NCBI GenBank assembly: GCA_010909165.1
Contig: VJWM01000348.1
Span: forward strand, 1-48,575
DNA from: Anthoceros angustus
Lineage: Eukaryota; Streptophyta; Anthocerotopsida; Anthocerotales; Anthocerotaceae
DNA: 48,575 bases
Reading direction: 5' to 3'
Positions within the stretch are counted from its first letter, which is position 1; each line of letters starts with the position of its first letter. Positions 23,273-35,605 of this stretch are shown one piece after another. A model generated the notes under the pieces. It worked only from the letters and a program-made list of their open reading frames with translations. It had not been told where the DNA came from and made no database searches. The translations under genes were made by a program, and so were the position numbers.

Positions 23273-23749
23273 AAATGCAAGTGCACCTAGCGGTCATTTC
23301 AAGCAAAGCTGTTTAGAGATATATTTTAAAATCCGAATCCCTGTGGAAGGATTTTCCAAGTTCGAGACCATAGGTCTCTAATTATAAGCAACCCCATGTG
23401 TGAGAGATCCAGATCAGCCCTCCTTGGTATGAGTATATCACATTTGTAGCGTGCACACGGATGATTGTGTAAAGGCATGCAATGTGTCCGCAATTTCCCG
23501 TCGGCCGGTTGGTAAGTAGTTAGGCATCGAATCGACGAAGTGAACCGGTATGTCTATAAGCACTCTTCCATTTTTCAGCATGCTAGCGATCAGGCAAATA
23601 GGAACATCAATTTGTTCATGAGAGAGAAAAATCATGCATGTCACCATTAATTTCGCGTGGTTGTCAAAGTAGCGAGCAGACTAGTTCACCATTTGTGGTC
23701 CATGGTTGGTATGTCACCACAGTAAGTTATCAAAAACCTTTACCGCATC

Positions 23750-24330
23750 CTTGTAGCAAGGAGTAGTGTGCATCTATAGCCTGTCTGCTTTCTCTCAAGC
23801 TACCGGTCTCAATATCACAAACCCCATGCATCCTTGCAGCGGATGTGCATCATTGCTTGCATTGTTTTCTCTAGGCTTCATCGTCTCAATCATCAAACAC
23901 CCACATGCATCCTTGCGAAGTATACGTGCATCAGCCTACATCGTTTTCTCGGGCCGCTCATGAGTCTCAACCATTACATACCTACAGATGCTTGCGGCAA
24001 GCAAGCAGTGCATCCACTTGATGAGGCGTTTTTTGGTCGCTCACTAGTCTCGGCCGTCTTAATTTCATACACATCCTTGCAACAAGCGGCGTCGTCCCAT
24101 CGATCGATCTCCATCATCACACCCACGGTATCATTGTCACCAATAGGCGCGTGCACCCTCGCATCTTTTCTCTCCAAGTCGCTCACCGCCGCATCACACA
24201 CTTCCTTGCAGTGACTACATCATTTTCTCATCAAGTTGCACCAATCTCAATCACTACACATCCTCATGCATTCGCGGTAAGCAAGCGGCGTGCGTTTATT
24301 GCCGACGCTTTCTCTCCGCGCCGCATCGCG
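23750..24330 (-). repeat. ~80-bp-period minisatellite in the 5' region of array copy A
   Basis: Same tandem repeat as in copies B and C, with recurring CCATGCATCCTTGC and TCTCAATCATCAAACACC phrases. Confidence 0.7.
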
Positions 24331-24374
24331 GCCATCACAAGCCCACGTGCGGGTCGCCGCCACATCACGATCCA

Positions 24375-25220
24375 GGTTGTGAAAGGATTTGCGCGCCATC
24401 CCGGTCAAGTTTTAGATCGACAACCCGTCTGGATCCACCCATCCCGCCCATCCAGCCGTAGGCATCATGCTAATCACCACAGACACCAATTCCAGTGATC
24501 AGTGAACATCCACCGTGGTAGCAAAACCATCGGGTCGTCTCACCGCTTGCGGGCGCCACTTGTATGGCTCCAAGCCGGCAGTGCAAGACCATCAAACCAT
24601 ATGGTCATCATTCCCGGCAATCCATGAGCGATGGCGGCGGAGCGAAAAAGCAATCCTCCAACCCGTCCGATCAAAAGCGCGTCCAAAGAGGCCCGGTGAC
24701 ATCAATCGGCCCATGACCCCCACTTGCCCATAGTCGATCCTCGGTGAGGCGTCGACACACCTCTCCGTGAGACGGGTCACCAAGCAAATTCTTGGTAGTG
24801 CATGGTCATCCGTTCCGTTTTAGATCGACAACCCGTCTGGATCCACCCGCATATCCAGCACCCACCAGGCATGGCGACGTCGTGCTATGCACCGCACGAC
24901 ATCAATTTCCAGTGATTAACGACAAACGACCATCGTGGAAGCAAAACCAGTCGCTGCGGCACCACTTGCACGCGCCACTTTGTATGGCTCCAAGCACGGC
25001 AGCCGTGGAACCCTCAACCGAGATAATGATTCCTAGCAAGCAATCCATGAGCGATGGCGGAGGAGCAAAACCAGCGATCGTCCGTCCGATCAAAAGCGCG
25101 TCCAAAGAGGCCCTTGTCCTCGGGACTCCCAATATTCGATGCAATCTTATCAGATCAACGTACATCCAACCGTGGTAGCGATATGCAAAACTAGATCGAC
25201 ATCCCGATTCGCAAGCTTAA
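24375..25220 (-). repeat. ~400-bp direct repeats in the 5' region of array copy A
   Basis: TAGATCGACA-type phrases near 24413, 24822 and 25192 with shared blocks between them, as in the other copies. Confidence 0.75.
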
Positions 25221-26740
25221 GCGAGCATCCGGTAGCACAATATCTATCGCATGCTATCTTGAAGCCATTCACATGCAATCTTGTGCTCGTGAGATCGTCC
25301 AAAGCGAGCCATACCACCTATTTTACATCATTCAACTGCGTCGTTGTCCTCCCACGCCACCGTCATTCCTTGCTACATGTATCAAACATCAATATCGGTC
25401 TCACAATGCGATCAAACCTACGCAAGATGCGATCGGATGCTTCACCTAAGCGGGACCTTGAGTCGATCCCAAAGGATGACGATTCCGTACATGCATCCAA
25501 TACGAGGCATCCGGACAAAAATTGCAGCGAACAACGACATTCATAGCCACGTCGACTGCGGAGCGAAGTATCTTGTGTTGATCAAACTATTTTGAATCCA
25601 AGACACAAACCCTAGCAATCATTGAGTCATCTATCCGGTGCTTCTAGATCATACCGAAAAACAACTTGAGGTTTAGAAGACTAGACCGGATGACCAAATC
25701 AAGGTCTAGCTTCTTGGATGCACAAAGATGGTGTTGGTCAACACCCTCCCCTTCCCTTCTTGACCACCAAAAGGGATCATCGGCTTCGGATCCTTGGTGA
25801 GACGGGATCCATTGCACATCCACTAATTCTAAGGTTGCATAGTGAAGTAGAAGAGGAGAAAAGGTTCAACCTTGGTAGCCATGGCTAGCTTGGGGAGGCA
25901 ACGCGACAAAGAGACCAAGGTACTAAGTAAGGTGATCACGCAAATAGAGGCGGGAGCAATAGAGAATGACAATCATCAAAGGTAGAGGCTAAGCATAGGA
26001 GAGGAAGGGAGGAACCCCAACCAAAGTTTGGAGGAAGGGATTTCATTGGGTAGCAAATTCTATCCAACCGCTCACAAGTTATATAATCCTATTGGGCAGC
26101 CATTCCTACCAATGATAACCCACAAGGAATCAACCCATCTTTAACAAACATGCACATAGGTCGATCCCTCATTTATAGCCTAGTAGTATATATTAAAAGT
26201 GAAACAAGGTCCGAGGTCATAAATGTACACATGGCCCATATGAGGTGTTAATTATAATATGCCCAAGTGGGTAAGGCACTATGTCCTTCTACCAATAAAA
26301 GGTGATAGCCATTGGAAAAAGGCAAGCATATTCATATTCTATTCACTCCATAGTTATCAAGAGTCTAATGGTGCATTTTTATGGGTTAGACACCTCTCTA
26401 AGGTCAAAAACAAAACATATGAAAGATACTTGTAAACATCACGCTTCCAAGTTTATTATCCAAAAAGACAAATAAAACCTGCATACATATTAGACTATCT
26501 TGAATTAAAATTTATCTCAAAAATCAAGGAAAACAACCATATTAGTAAGAAAATAATAAAGGGTAAATAATAAATAAAATCAATAAAAATTCCTTCACAA
26601 ATTAGTATTACGTAAACATTGAAGGAATAGATTTACTTAGTTCATCGATGGGATGTTTGGGATGGATAAACATCATTTAGAAGCACCAATCTATGGGCAC
26701 ACAAAGGGCAAATTCATGGATCTCATAGGAACATAACTCT
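25221..26740 (-). other. 5'-most region of array copy A, no gene recognised
   Basis: Equivalent of 10921-12342 and 18371-19784, with about 65 extra bases at 26185-26250. No coding region with a recognisable domain. It ends at the GATA tract that forms the array edge. Confidence 0.5.
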
Positions 26741-27419
<679 letters not shown>

Positions 27420-27963
27420 TTGATAGAGGTTGGTGTTCAAAAAATACTTTTTAGTTTTTCTTAAAAACATGCTAGGTCACCTGTTGGGTTGGGGTTCTGC
27501 TCGATGTAAGGAATTGTTGAGGACACATAGTAAACAAGGTGAGGACATAGCCCCAGTCTGCTTGCTTAACAAGATGGTTGTGATTCAAGTCTCCCCGTTT
27601 CGTCGCCATGCGAACAAGTGGCGCCACCTGCTGGATTGGGGTTCCCTGCCCGATGTAGGGAAGTTGTCCCGCCTACTCAAATTGGCAGCTAAGTATCTCG
27701 AGAGGAGTCGGTGCGAATCCTCCTTCCAGGTTTTGGAGAATAAGTTGACAAATTTTGGAGACTCTGGAGAGTCAGAGAACACGCCCTACGCCACCGGATC
27801 ATCTTATGGAGGTGGAATGGGAGCACCATGGATGTGGTCTTGGCGAGTGGGGGATAAATGTTTCTATTCATATGAATCTACGTTCTCTCTATCGTTCCGC
27901 CCATCATAGCATATGATGGGCGGCTATTGAAACGACGACCCTACGTTAGATGGATCGTCTTAA
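27420..27963. other. Unrecognised sequence beside the array
   Basis: A plus-strand open run (27430-27909) begins just inside the array edge but has no recognisable domain. Two short phrases recur (CACCTG(T/C)TGG(G/A)TTGGGGTTC at about 27478 and 27625), suggesting an old duplication. Nothing else is identified. Confidence 0.3.
27897..27923. other. Perfect 11-bp inverted repeat (hairpin)
   Basis: CCGCCCATCAT at 27897-27907 pairs with ATGATGGGCGG at 27913-27923 around a 5-base spacer. No T-run follows, so it is not a typical terminator. It could be a transposon-derived end or a chance palindrome. Confidence 0.55.
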
Positions 27964-28730
27964 TTGGCAAGTGGGGATGATGTCTTGATTTCAAAGAACC
28001 TCCGGTTTAGTCTTCACTATGATGGACAACTAGTGGTGATTCCACGACCTCATTTTGTAGTCTTGCTTGCTTTCGGGGATGTGGTGACATGGAATGCCCT
28101 TATGGAGTACAGCAAGGGCTCGGCTGCTGGAGAATGTAGTGGTGGGCACCTACAGGTGGACATGTATGCAAAATTTGGTGAGCTGGAAAATGCATCCAAG
28201 TTTTTGGCGGTTGAACGACCCATGAAAGAGGACGATCAATATGGTGAGCTGGAAGATGCAAAAGGGCAGAGCGCACTCACAAATTGTGGAAGGAACGCGA
28301 TTGCACTCATAGATGGTGGTGCATGTCTCTTGCCTAAGGGTGTTGTAGAGTCCGATCGTGGCCACCTCTGCTTCCTCCGCGTTCCTTGTACTCATGCTAT
28401 GTTTTTAGGAGAGCTTCATCTGCACATATGCTTCCAAATGTTTTCAGGCATCACCGATGCCGAGTGCATGCATCATGTGGCGACACCGTGCACATGTAAT
28501 CTATATGTGATGAAGCCGACCATGTTACTCTTTTGCCTCAAAGCAAAACTAACATAGCCGCCTTGGCCATGGATCATGACCATGTTCGATGACCATGAAC
28601 AGGTTGGCACTTCGTGGTGTATGCAAAATTTGGTGAGCTGGAAGGTGCATGCCGATTTTGACTGAACGGCCCATGAAAGAGGACTGGGCACCGGTGGACA
28701 TGTTTGATGTGGAAGGTGGTTCACGTGTTG
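27964..28730 (+). pseudogene. Degenerate PPR (pentatricopeptide repeat) gene fragment
   Basis: The open run 27964-28557 contains GDVVTWNALM and then QVDMYAKFGELENASKF. These are typical of the PLS-class PPR proteins of land plants (patterns like DVV(T/S)WNAL and VDMYAKCG-LE-A), which bind organelle RNA. A further YGELEDAKGQ follows, and at 28619 a second copy of the stretch tatgcaaaatttggtgagctgg reappears in a broken frame. The 35-residue repeat spacing is lost, there is no start with a targeting peptide, and stops follow. This is a gene fragment, perhaps carried by a transposon. It may belong with the CACTA-like end at 30149, but the link is only proximity. Confidence 0.6.
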
Positions 28731-29269
28731 GAGTCTGATTCTCTCTCGATTTTCTGCTTTTCAAGTGCAGACCAATTCTCGGTACGAGTACCACCGAGCA
28801 TAAGCATAATGAGCAATGCCACGGAACCTCGGCAAGATGTAGACACCTAACGACTTGGCACTAACCATTCGCTTCCATGCCGCAATGCCCTCCTCCTCTC
28901 TCGATGTTGGACCAATGCCCCTAACGATGCCTCGGCCTCGAACTGCAAGGCTAGGTCAAGCCCTTTCCAAAGGACATTCTCGCCTTGCAAACGCGTGACG
29001 CAACTTTGTTGTCCACTTGCATTTTGCCACACTACATCTCTTTCACATTTCACATGGATGCAACAACATGGAAGCCCGTAGAACATCAACATCGGGCGCC
29101 CCATAGCACAACCAAAAGAGCGAGGAGAAGAGGGCGATGGAAGAGATCGGTAGAATACCCAAGTCGCTTTAATGGCTCCGTACTCCTTAGTGTATTCATG
29201 GATGCTAGTTCATATGGCTTCTCGCATCAAGAAATCATGTTCGATTATATAAATTTATTATAATATATA
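28731..29269. other. Unrecognised sequence with a minus-strand open run
   Basis: A minus-strand run at 29104-28847 (85 residues, contains CERDVVWQNASGQQS and LWKGLDLALQFEAEA) has a protein-like composition but no recognisable family. It could be an exon of a captured gene. Confidence 0.25.
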
Positions 29270-30149
29270 ACCTCATAAATTACATAAATAAGGAAAAGGT
29301 CTCTTCCAAAATTTACAATGGATTTATGCATAAACATGCCACATCAGCAAATAATATATTTATTCATGGATATTGGCTGGCTTGTGCATTTTACAACCAT
29401 AGTTACGCATGTGCCACAAGAATATACAATAAAATGAATAATCCAATAATATAACATAAATTGGAGAAACCATTTTACAATGATATTTGCAATGAGCTTG
29501 CCATGTCAGCAAATAATAAATTTATTTATAGATATTTATATAAAATGGTTTTCATGCTTTTACAACCATAGCTACAATGCATGTGACACGTCAAGAATAC
29601 AAAAAAAAAAGATAATCCCATAACTAACATAAATCCAGAGAAACATATTTACAACATCATTTGCAACGAACTTGCCACATCAGCAAATAATAAATCTATT
29701 CATAGATATTCCAATAAATGGTATTATTCCAAAAATCAAGTCTTGCACAATTTACAACCACATCTACAACAAACATGGTTTACAACGTCTTTTACAAGTA
29801 CCGCCATAACATCCTTTATGCCACGCCATCATTATAAATTCAACAAAATGTAGTTTTATTAACAAATAACCCCCCTAGTTTTCTAAATCAAAAAGAGTTT
29901 ATGCACAATTAACAACGTCATGTACAACGAGCAAGCCATGTCAACAAACCCCGTTGTAAAATTCGTGTCAACATGCCATGTCAACAAACCCCTGTTGTAA
30001 AATCCATGCCACATCATATTAGTTAGGAACCCTTGTTGTAAATGTTCGAAAAACTTACAACAAGGCTTTGAGCTGTAGTAAGAGTGTTGTAGTTTCCTCT
30101 AACTAAACTTAGACCCATTTGTAAAAGGTAGCCCCTCCTTGTAGTGTTT
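29270..30149 (-). mobile_element. CACTA-like DNA transposon end (non-coding, subterminal repeats)
   Basis: Read on the minus strand, the segment begins near 30146 with CACTACAAGGAGGGGC, resembling plant CACTA (En/Spm) termini. It is followed by many subterminal copies of a TTTACAAC motif, several extended to TTTTACAAC(A/G)GGGG with TTGACATGGC. The tandem repeat at 29283-29735 carries the same TTTACAAC phrases. No transposase is seen and the other end is not identified, so this is a fragment or a non-autonomous element. The assignment rests on one terminus only. Confidence 0.5.
29283..29735. repeat. AT-rich tandem repeat, period ~165-172 bp, about three copies
   Basis: The phrase CAGCAAATAATA recurs at about 29345, 29509 and 29681. 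Neighbouring TTTTACAACCATAG-like and GCC(A)CATCAGC / GCCATGTCAGC phrases recur at the same spacing. Confidence 0.75.
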
Positions 30150-30439
30150 GGATGCCCAACACATCAAGCGTGGAAGGTCAGAGAGGATGACTCGGAGGAG
30201 GAAGAGGAAGGCATGGAGCAAGATCCGCTCACGGGAGACCTTCTCTGCAAAGGAGAGTGGAGGCGGTAGGGCCATAAGAAGTGACCCTCGGAGGGAGGTG
30301 TAGAGGGTGGCACATCAGGGATCACCGGTGGCCATCTAGAGGTAATTGAAGGGGTTGGTGGTAGCTTGGAGTGTGGGCTCATTGCTTGGGGAGACTTTTC
30401 TTTAGAGGAGGACAGATAATGCTTGTCAACCCAAGAGGG
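30150..30439 (+). repeat. Duplicate of the gypsy 3' internal end, preceding the 5' LTR
   Basis: Matches 45930-46237: the acidic coding tail (EDDSEEEEEGMEQDP), then GTTGGTGGTAGCTTGGAG and TCTTTAGAGGAGGACAGA, up to the purine tract. Normal host flank would be expected before a 5' LTR. Internal sequence here means the LTR at 30440 was also the 3' LTR of another copy. Confidence 0.85.
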
Positions 30440-31951
30440 TGTGTTGACTAGCTAGATAGGAATGTTGAGAGCCATTAAGGCTCACATAGGTGAAGTTTGC
30501 TAGAATAGAATTTTACCCAAGATGCTTGGATGTCGAACTTAAAGTCGACAATAGGATACACTAGAATAAGGAGTGAGGCAGGAGGGCGTTGGGGGGAGGC
30601 GTGAGGACCTCCCTATAAAAGGAGGGAGCTTGTGAAGTAAAATTATTGCGTCTTGCTCCCAAACCGCGAGTCCTTTGCTCCTTGTGAAGGAATTTCGCCG
30701 ACCGCAAGTTAACGCAGTGTTTGATAGAGAGGAGTTTGCGGTGGTCGGAGTGCTTGGCGGATTTGCCTCGGGCGCCTCGCAGTTGCTCCTTGTGAATGGT
30801 CACGTGAAATTGCTTTGCTTTGGGTGTGTGGCGATGCCCAAGGAACTCTCGGCTTGAGGGTAGACTACAGGAAAGACTCCTGGAGGTTCTCGTGTGGTGC
30901 AAACTCATAGCAACACCCAAGGAAGAACTTGGCTTGGTTGGCGGACCTGTGCAACAGGGCGGCGAGCTAGCTGCTGAGAGCTTGAAGTAAGGTTAGATTA
31001 GGAGGATGAGGAGTTGAGTTGAGGTGAGTGTTGAGGAGAATGTGGAGCCGAATGTTGAGTAGAGGAGTAGGTAGAGATTAGGAGTAAGAAGAGGCCCAAG
31101 TCGAGCCTAAGGGAGGGTCCCAAATCGCACCAAACCGAGACCGGAAGGCTGGGCTAAGGTCTCAAAATCACGGGGTGGAGGTGCGCTGCTGTCAGGGGGT
31201 CCCTACGCGTGAGGTGGACCTACTGAGGGTGACCTATGACAGAGGGGATGTCGTTGTAGGTCCGGGAGCGGAGATACAAAGCAAGGAGGTGTCGTGGCTG
31301 CCGGAGTTTTGTGGGCACCGTTGTTGTTGGAGCGCACCGGAAGTTGGAGAGGCCTTGAACTAGGCGGTAACTAGCTGGCAGTGCAACCCTATGGTAGGAT
31401 GCGCCTGCGTGCGTTGGGATAGGGTGTCTCTCCCACGTAGGAATGAGGTGTCTGGCCACGGTAATCGGATCTCCTACAACTCTCCTACAAGTGGTAGGAG
31501 GGGTAGGCCCTGTTTGTTGTTGGTTGTAGGTCCGAGGCGATTCGACGGAGCAAAGGCGGAGCGCGCGTCAGAGTTGGTGGTTGACGATGTGCCAATTGTG
31601 GGAAGGCGATGGGAAAGGAATAGTGGAAGATCACGGGGTGGTGAAGTCGCTGCAACGAGGGGTCCCTACGCAGTGTAGCCCTCACCCCACCGCCATGGGG
31701 TGTGGACCTACCGAGGGTGTCGCAGGTAGAGGCGGTGAATTTATGAAGCGAAGGCGGTGTAGCTGCTATAGAGGAGCGTGAGAGGGCGCCTTGCTTGTTT
31801 AGAAGGCCGAGGTAGTGTGTAGTCAGCAGTAGACGATTTCTCAAGATCCGACTGCTCACAAGTCTCATGGGACGAAACCCAAGCATTTAAACGACAAAGG
31901 GGATAAGTGTGGCCACTAGAGGGTGAATCTCGGAAGCCCGGATCTCCCACA
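30440..31951 (+). repeat. 5' LTR of the gypsy element
   Basis: Starts TGTGTTGACTAGC after a purine tract, ends CTCCCACA, and matches 46238-47783. TATAAAA lies at 30614-30620, and the shared block CTTGCTCC-AAACCGCGAGTC lies just downstream, where the transcript would start. Contains a CTCCTACAAGTGGTAGGAG inverted repeat near 31484. Confidence 0.85.
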
Positions 31952-31954
31952 TTT

Positions 31955-31968
31955 TGGCGCCGGGGGAC
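31955..31968 (+). other. Gypsy primer binding site (Asp-tRNA type, shortened)
   Basis: TGGCGCCGGGGGAC lies three bases after the LTR end. Plant Tat/Athila-type elements usually have TGGCGCCGTTGCCGGGGA, complementary to the 3' end of Asp tRNA. Here the central TTGCC is missing. Confidence 0.7.
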
Positions 31969-31969
31969 T

Positions 31970-33240
31970 TCATGAACGGTTGAAATTTTGAGATTTTCGT
32001 TAGCTTGCAGAGTGAGCGAGAAGATCTTGTAAGGAGGTGGGGGTCTAGGAAGAAGCCTACGTCCTGGAACCCGTGCGTTGTGAAGGAGGAGCTCCACGCC
32101 TCCCCGAATGGTGTGATTTGTGTGTTCCCGCAAAAAAATGGCGTCGAGTTGGCTGATTTTTCTTTGACCATCCGTGTTGGAGGCTATGAGGACGCTTGCA
32201 TGTCTAGCGAGGGAGGGGAGAGGAGAAAGCCGAGGAGGTCACCCCACCGCCATCGCAAGAGATCTAAGAGCCGCAAGAAGAAATCAATTGAGGGAGGAAA
32301 ACGCTGCGGTGCTTGCACGGCGTCTTCAGGAGGAGGAGGAGACAAGGGCGCTCGAGGAGGAGGTTTTTGCCCTTGCCTGCAAGGGGAGGCAAGAAATCCG
32401 GAAGAAAACTCCTCGAGAAGCGGATGTGGAAATCACTAAAGAAATAAAGGAGGTGGTTGAAGAGGAGTTGGTGTATGAAGAGGAAAGCGAGGAGGAGGCA
32501 CCATTTCTTGAGTGCGATTCAAATTCAGCTACCAGCACCGGGCCTTCTCAACGCTGGACCGAGTGGTGGATCTAGCTCAACTTCCAGCAAACAGTAAAGT
32601 GAAGAAGGGTGAGCTGGGGAATTTCTGGTCTAAGATCTCGGAGCACCTTGATAGAATCACCGCTCACCACAGCCTTGGGACGCACCTAGGGAGACACCAT
32701 CCCACAACCGTCCCCAATCTTTTGTGCAGACACCCTTCTGCAGAGAACTTTGGTTGGAGAATTTTACCGCAGGAGAGGAAGGGAGTGTGAGTTCGCCTAG
32801 CTCATCTGGACCAAGCAACATGAGTGGAACAGGAGTAGGAGGGATTTGCTGTTTGGATAGTTGTGTTGAGGGGTGTGAGCGTGCTTGAAGTCTAGTTGGG
32901 GAGGAGGAAGTAATTTTCGTAGGAGTTGAGAGGAGATCACCCCCTTTTGTCTGCAAGGGATTTGTGAACTGAATGGAGAAATCATGTGCGTGAAGAAAGC
33001 TTAGTTTTGCTGATGTGCAAAGGAAGAAGCGGAGGAGGAGAACTCTTGCGAGGAAGCTACATGTGCTAACATTTTCAAGGGTTCCGTTGAGGAAGAAGAG
33101 GTAGTTTAAGAGGAGGAGGAGGTTGTGCTCACGGACAACAAGAGGAAGGAGGTTGTTGCCGAGGAGTTGCCGATCAAGGGTGAGGGTCAAGAATCCGAGC
33201 CGTTAGTAATTTCACATCTTCCGCCTCGCAAGAGGAGGAC
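31970..33240 (+). pseudogene. Gypsy gag-like region, frameshifted
   Basis: Overlapping open runs (32005-32439 and 32174-32575) encode a very charged, Glu/Lys/Arg-rich product. The second contains AARRNQLREENAAVLARRLQ followed by EEEETRALEEEVFALACKG and an acidic tail ending EEESEEEAPFLE, and looks like a coiled coil. This position, first after the primer site, is where gag lies. No zinc knuckle is visible. Frames change repeatedly to 33240, and the region is not functional as written. Confidence 0.45.
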
Positions 33241-35605
33241 TTTTTGGATTGTTGAGCTCTTCTAGCTCGATTTTGTCGTCATAGAGGAGGAAGGCAAGAG
33301 GGTGAGATTTGGCAAAGGAGAAGTTATGAAATCTAATGAGCTTTCAAGGTCTTGATCGAATTATTGCCCATCTTGCTGCCCTTTCAACCTTGCTTGTTAG
33401 GAGGACCGAGGCGACCAAGTCTGTATAGTACATCCCGCTTGCAGCAGATTTGTTTACCGCCAATATTGTGGAATTGCTGGGAGGTGTGTTTGTGGACGCC
33501 CTTGACCATGATAGGAGGAAATAGAGGTGGTGGGAGTCAACACAGCAGATGTGAGATTTGGGGAGAAGAAACGAGATCACATGTTGGTCCTTGAGAACTC
33601 AAGGAAGAGGAAGGGGAGTCTTTGTATGATTATGTAGAGGGATTTATGGTTACTTCAAGAGAGTACCACCACGTCCGCCAAGGAGTGACCTTTTCCGATA
33701 AAAGTTCGAGAAGTTCGGAGGAATGTATGATGCTATAAGACGAGAGCTAGAGTCCGTAAGGTAGCAAGGATTTCTAAGTACCTAGGTGTAGAGGAGATGG
33801 TAGAAGAAGGGGGAGCAACATGTGAATGAAGGTCTTATTTTCGATCGAAAACTGGAAACGGCTTGAGGCTGATGACCGATTTCGACGAGGAGTTGGTTGC
33901 CAGCCCGGTCAAGGGAGGACGTGAGCATGTTGTAGACAGCCTAAGATTGATCAGCAAGACTTGTTGCCAGCAGAGGCCAAATGAGCAAGAAGGGAGAAGA
34001 AGTGTTGCAGCAGGACAACTGAAACTGAGAGAGGATAAGAGGGCGCCAGCATGGGCGAGGAGGAGGCTGAAATGCTCCTCAAGGGTGAGCAGTCGAGGGC
34101 TGCAAGTGGAGGCCATCACGATGGCAAAGAAGAAGCAAAACGACATCGGAGCACGCGAACAGGAAGGCGCCCACTTGGCGAGGTCGGGGCGCCATGAGGA
34201 GGAGGAGGAGAAGGCCCTAGGGAGGTGAGGGCGAAGGAGGAGATGCGCTTCATGAAAGTTTGAGCGTAAACCGCAGAAGGGAGAGTTGGCGATCCGTGGG
34301 CAATCACTCAAAATTCGACCATGGAGGTGCAGCAAGGCGAGGAGGTCGCCATGGAGAGCGAATCTGACCTGGACATGAGGCTAGGCCAACAAGAAGGAGG
34401 AATCGGAACTTGGTTGGAAGGGGAGTCAACCGACGCAAGCCGAAAACTTGCAGATTGGCAAAGCAGGAGGAAAACGGTTTTGTGAATGAGGTTGAGCATG
34501 CCGTGGCAACGTCTGGGTCTGCTGGTAAGCGAGCTAGAGGCCACGATGGCAAGGATGATGGAGAAATTGCAAGAAATCGCAATTTGGAGGAAGGAGAAGT
34601 GGCACACAAAATGGTGTGGCCGAGGAGTCAGGTGCGCTAGAGCCCAGGAGCGAGGATGGCTCTATGGTGATGTGTATGAAGGAGGATTGTGGAGAAATCA
34701 CACCTCAAGATATGCTTGCGGAATTGCAAGAAGGAGCGCCGACCAATTCACGGTCGACACGGAAATTGCTGTGTGAAACCGCAGAACGTAAGGAGATTGC
34801 TGCTAGAGCGTGATCTAGGGCTAGACATGAGTCTAGAAGGTCGGGAGATGGTGTACCATGATGCATGTGTCCACGACAGCACTGATGCGCAGATCGACGC
34901 AGGTGGAGAAGCTAGTTTTGTGAGCCGAGTTGAAGGCGGTTGTGGCCACAAAGCACCAACATCCACCGTGAACAAGCTAGATGGAAACAAGCAAGGCGTG
35001 GCTGGCCTAGAGGTCAAGAGCAAGTCGATGGGAAAGCCAAGGATCCGTGAAGGGAGTTTTGTGAGATGCCGCAACCTAATGAATTGGGGATTCGAGCGAG
35101 GAGAAAGGGTGAGCATCAAGAGGGCTGCAAGTGGAGGCCAGTTGGCAAAGGGAGAAGAGAAAACGGAGAAATCGGAGGGACTCCCACACATGGCGTGTGT
35201 GGGAAGCGTATGATGGAGCCTCGAGTAGGGACGGCTCGAGGATGGTGTGCATGGAAAGGAGCGTGAAGAAACCGCGATCCAAGGGGAGCTTGCAGAAAAC
35301 CGCAGGAAAGGAATTGGCGAATTCATGGGCGCTAAGGAAGCCACTTTTGTGGAGGTACGCATGTCGAGAGTATTGTCGAGGAGCGCGAGCTAGCTCGGGC
35401 CAGAGCCTAAGGTTATCATGGCGACCACCGCAAGAAGAGCAAGTTGACGACCGGCGTGGATACCGCAGCCGCAAGGAGCAAGCGCCCACGGTCATAATGT
35501 ACATGCCGCGCTACCCGTGTCCGCCGGTGCGGGTAGCAGGAAGTGGCAAAAGTGCATGGGAAGAGGAGGTTAGAACGTGAAGGACTCCCATGTCCACGTT
35601 ATTGA
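33241..35605 (+). pseudogene. Decayed gypsy internal region without readable RT
   Basis: About 2.4 kb of purine-rich, Glu/Arg-coding sequence with short plus-strand open runs (for example 34616-34813 with EDCGEITPQDMLAELQEG, and 34689-35213). Similar blocks recur within it (GGAGAAATCG-AA phrases near 34560, 34690 and 35170), so part may be internally duplicated. I cannot find protease, RT (YxDD) or RNase H motifs. The longer minus-strand open runs are by-products of the purine bias. Confidence 0.35.

Larger units (their letters stand above)
19836..26740 (-). mobile_element. Retroelement array, copy A (first unit, with an internal replacement)
   Basis: First unit of the array in transcription order, starting at the long GATA tract (26741-27419). 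Layout is as in copy B. About 630 bp of the first coding region is missing and replaced by a ~105-bp segment (22158-22265) that matches 29731-29855. It keeps about 65 bp near 26185-26250 that copies B and C have each lost. Confidence 0.8.

Noticed and set aside
27690-27730. tRNA-like T-arm phrase (GGTGCGAATCC)
   Set aside because: No matching D-arm, anticodon arm or acceptor stem could be built around it.
34748-35362. 204-residue minus-strand open run rich in Ser/Pro/Arg
   Set aside because: Antisense of a purine-rich gypsy internal region; low-complexity composition and no domain.
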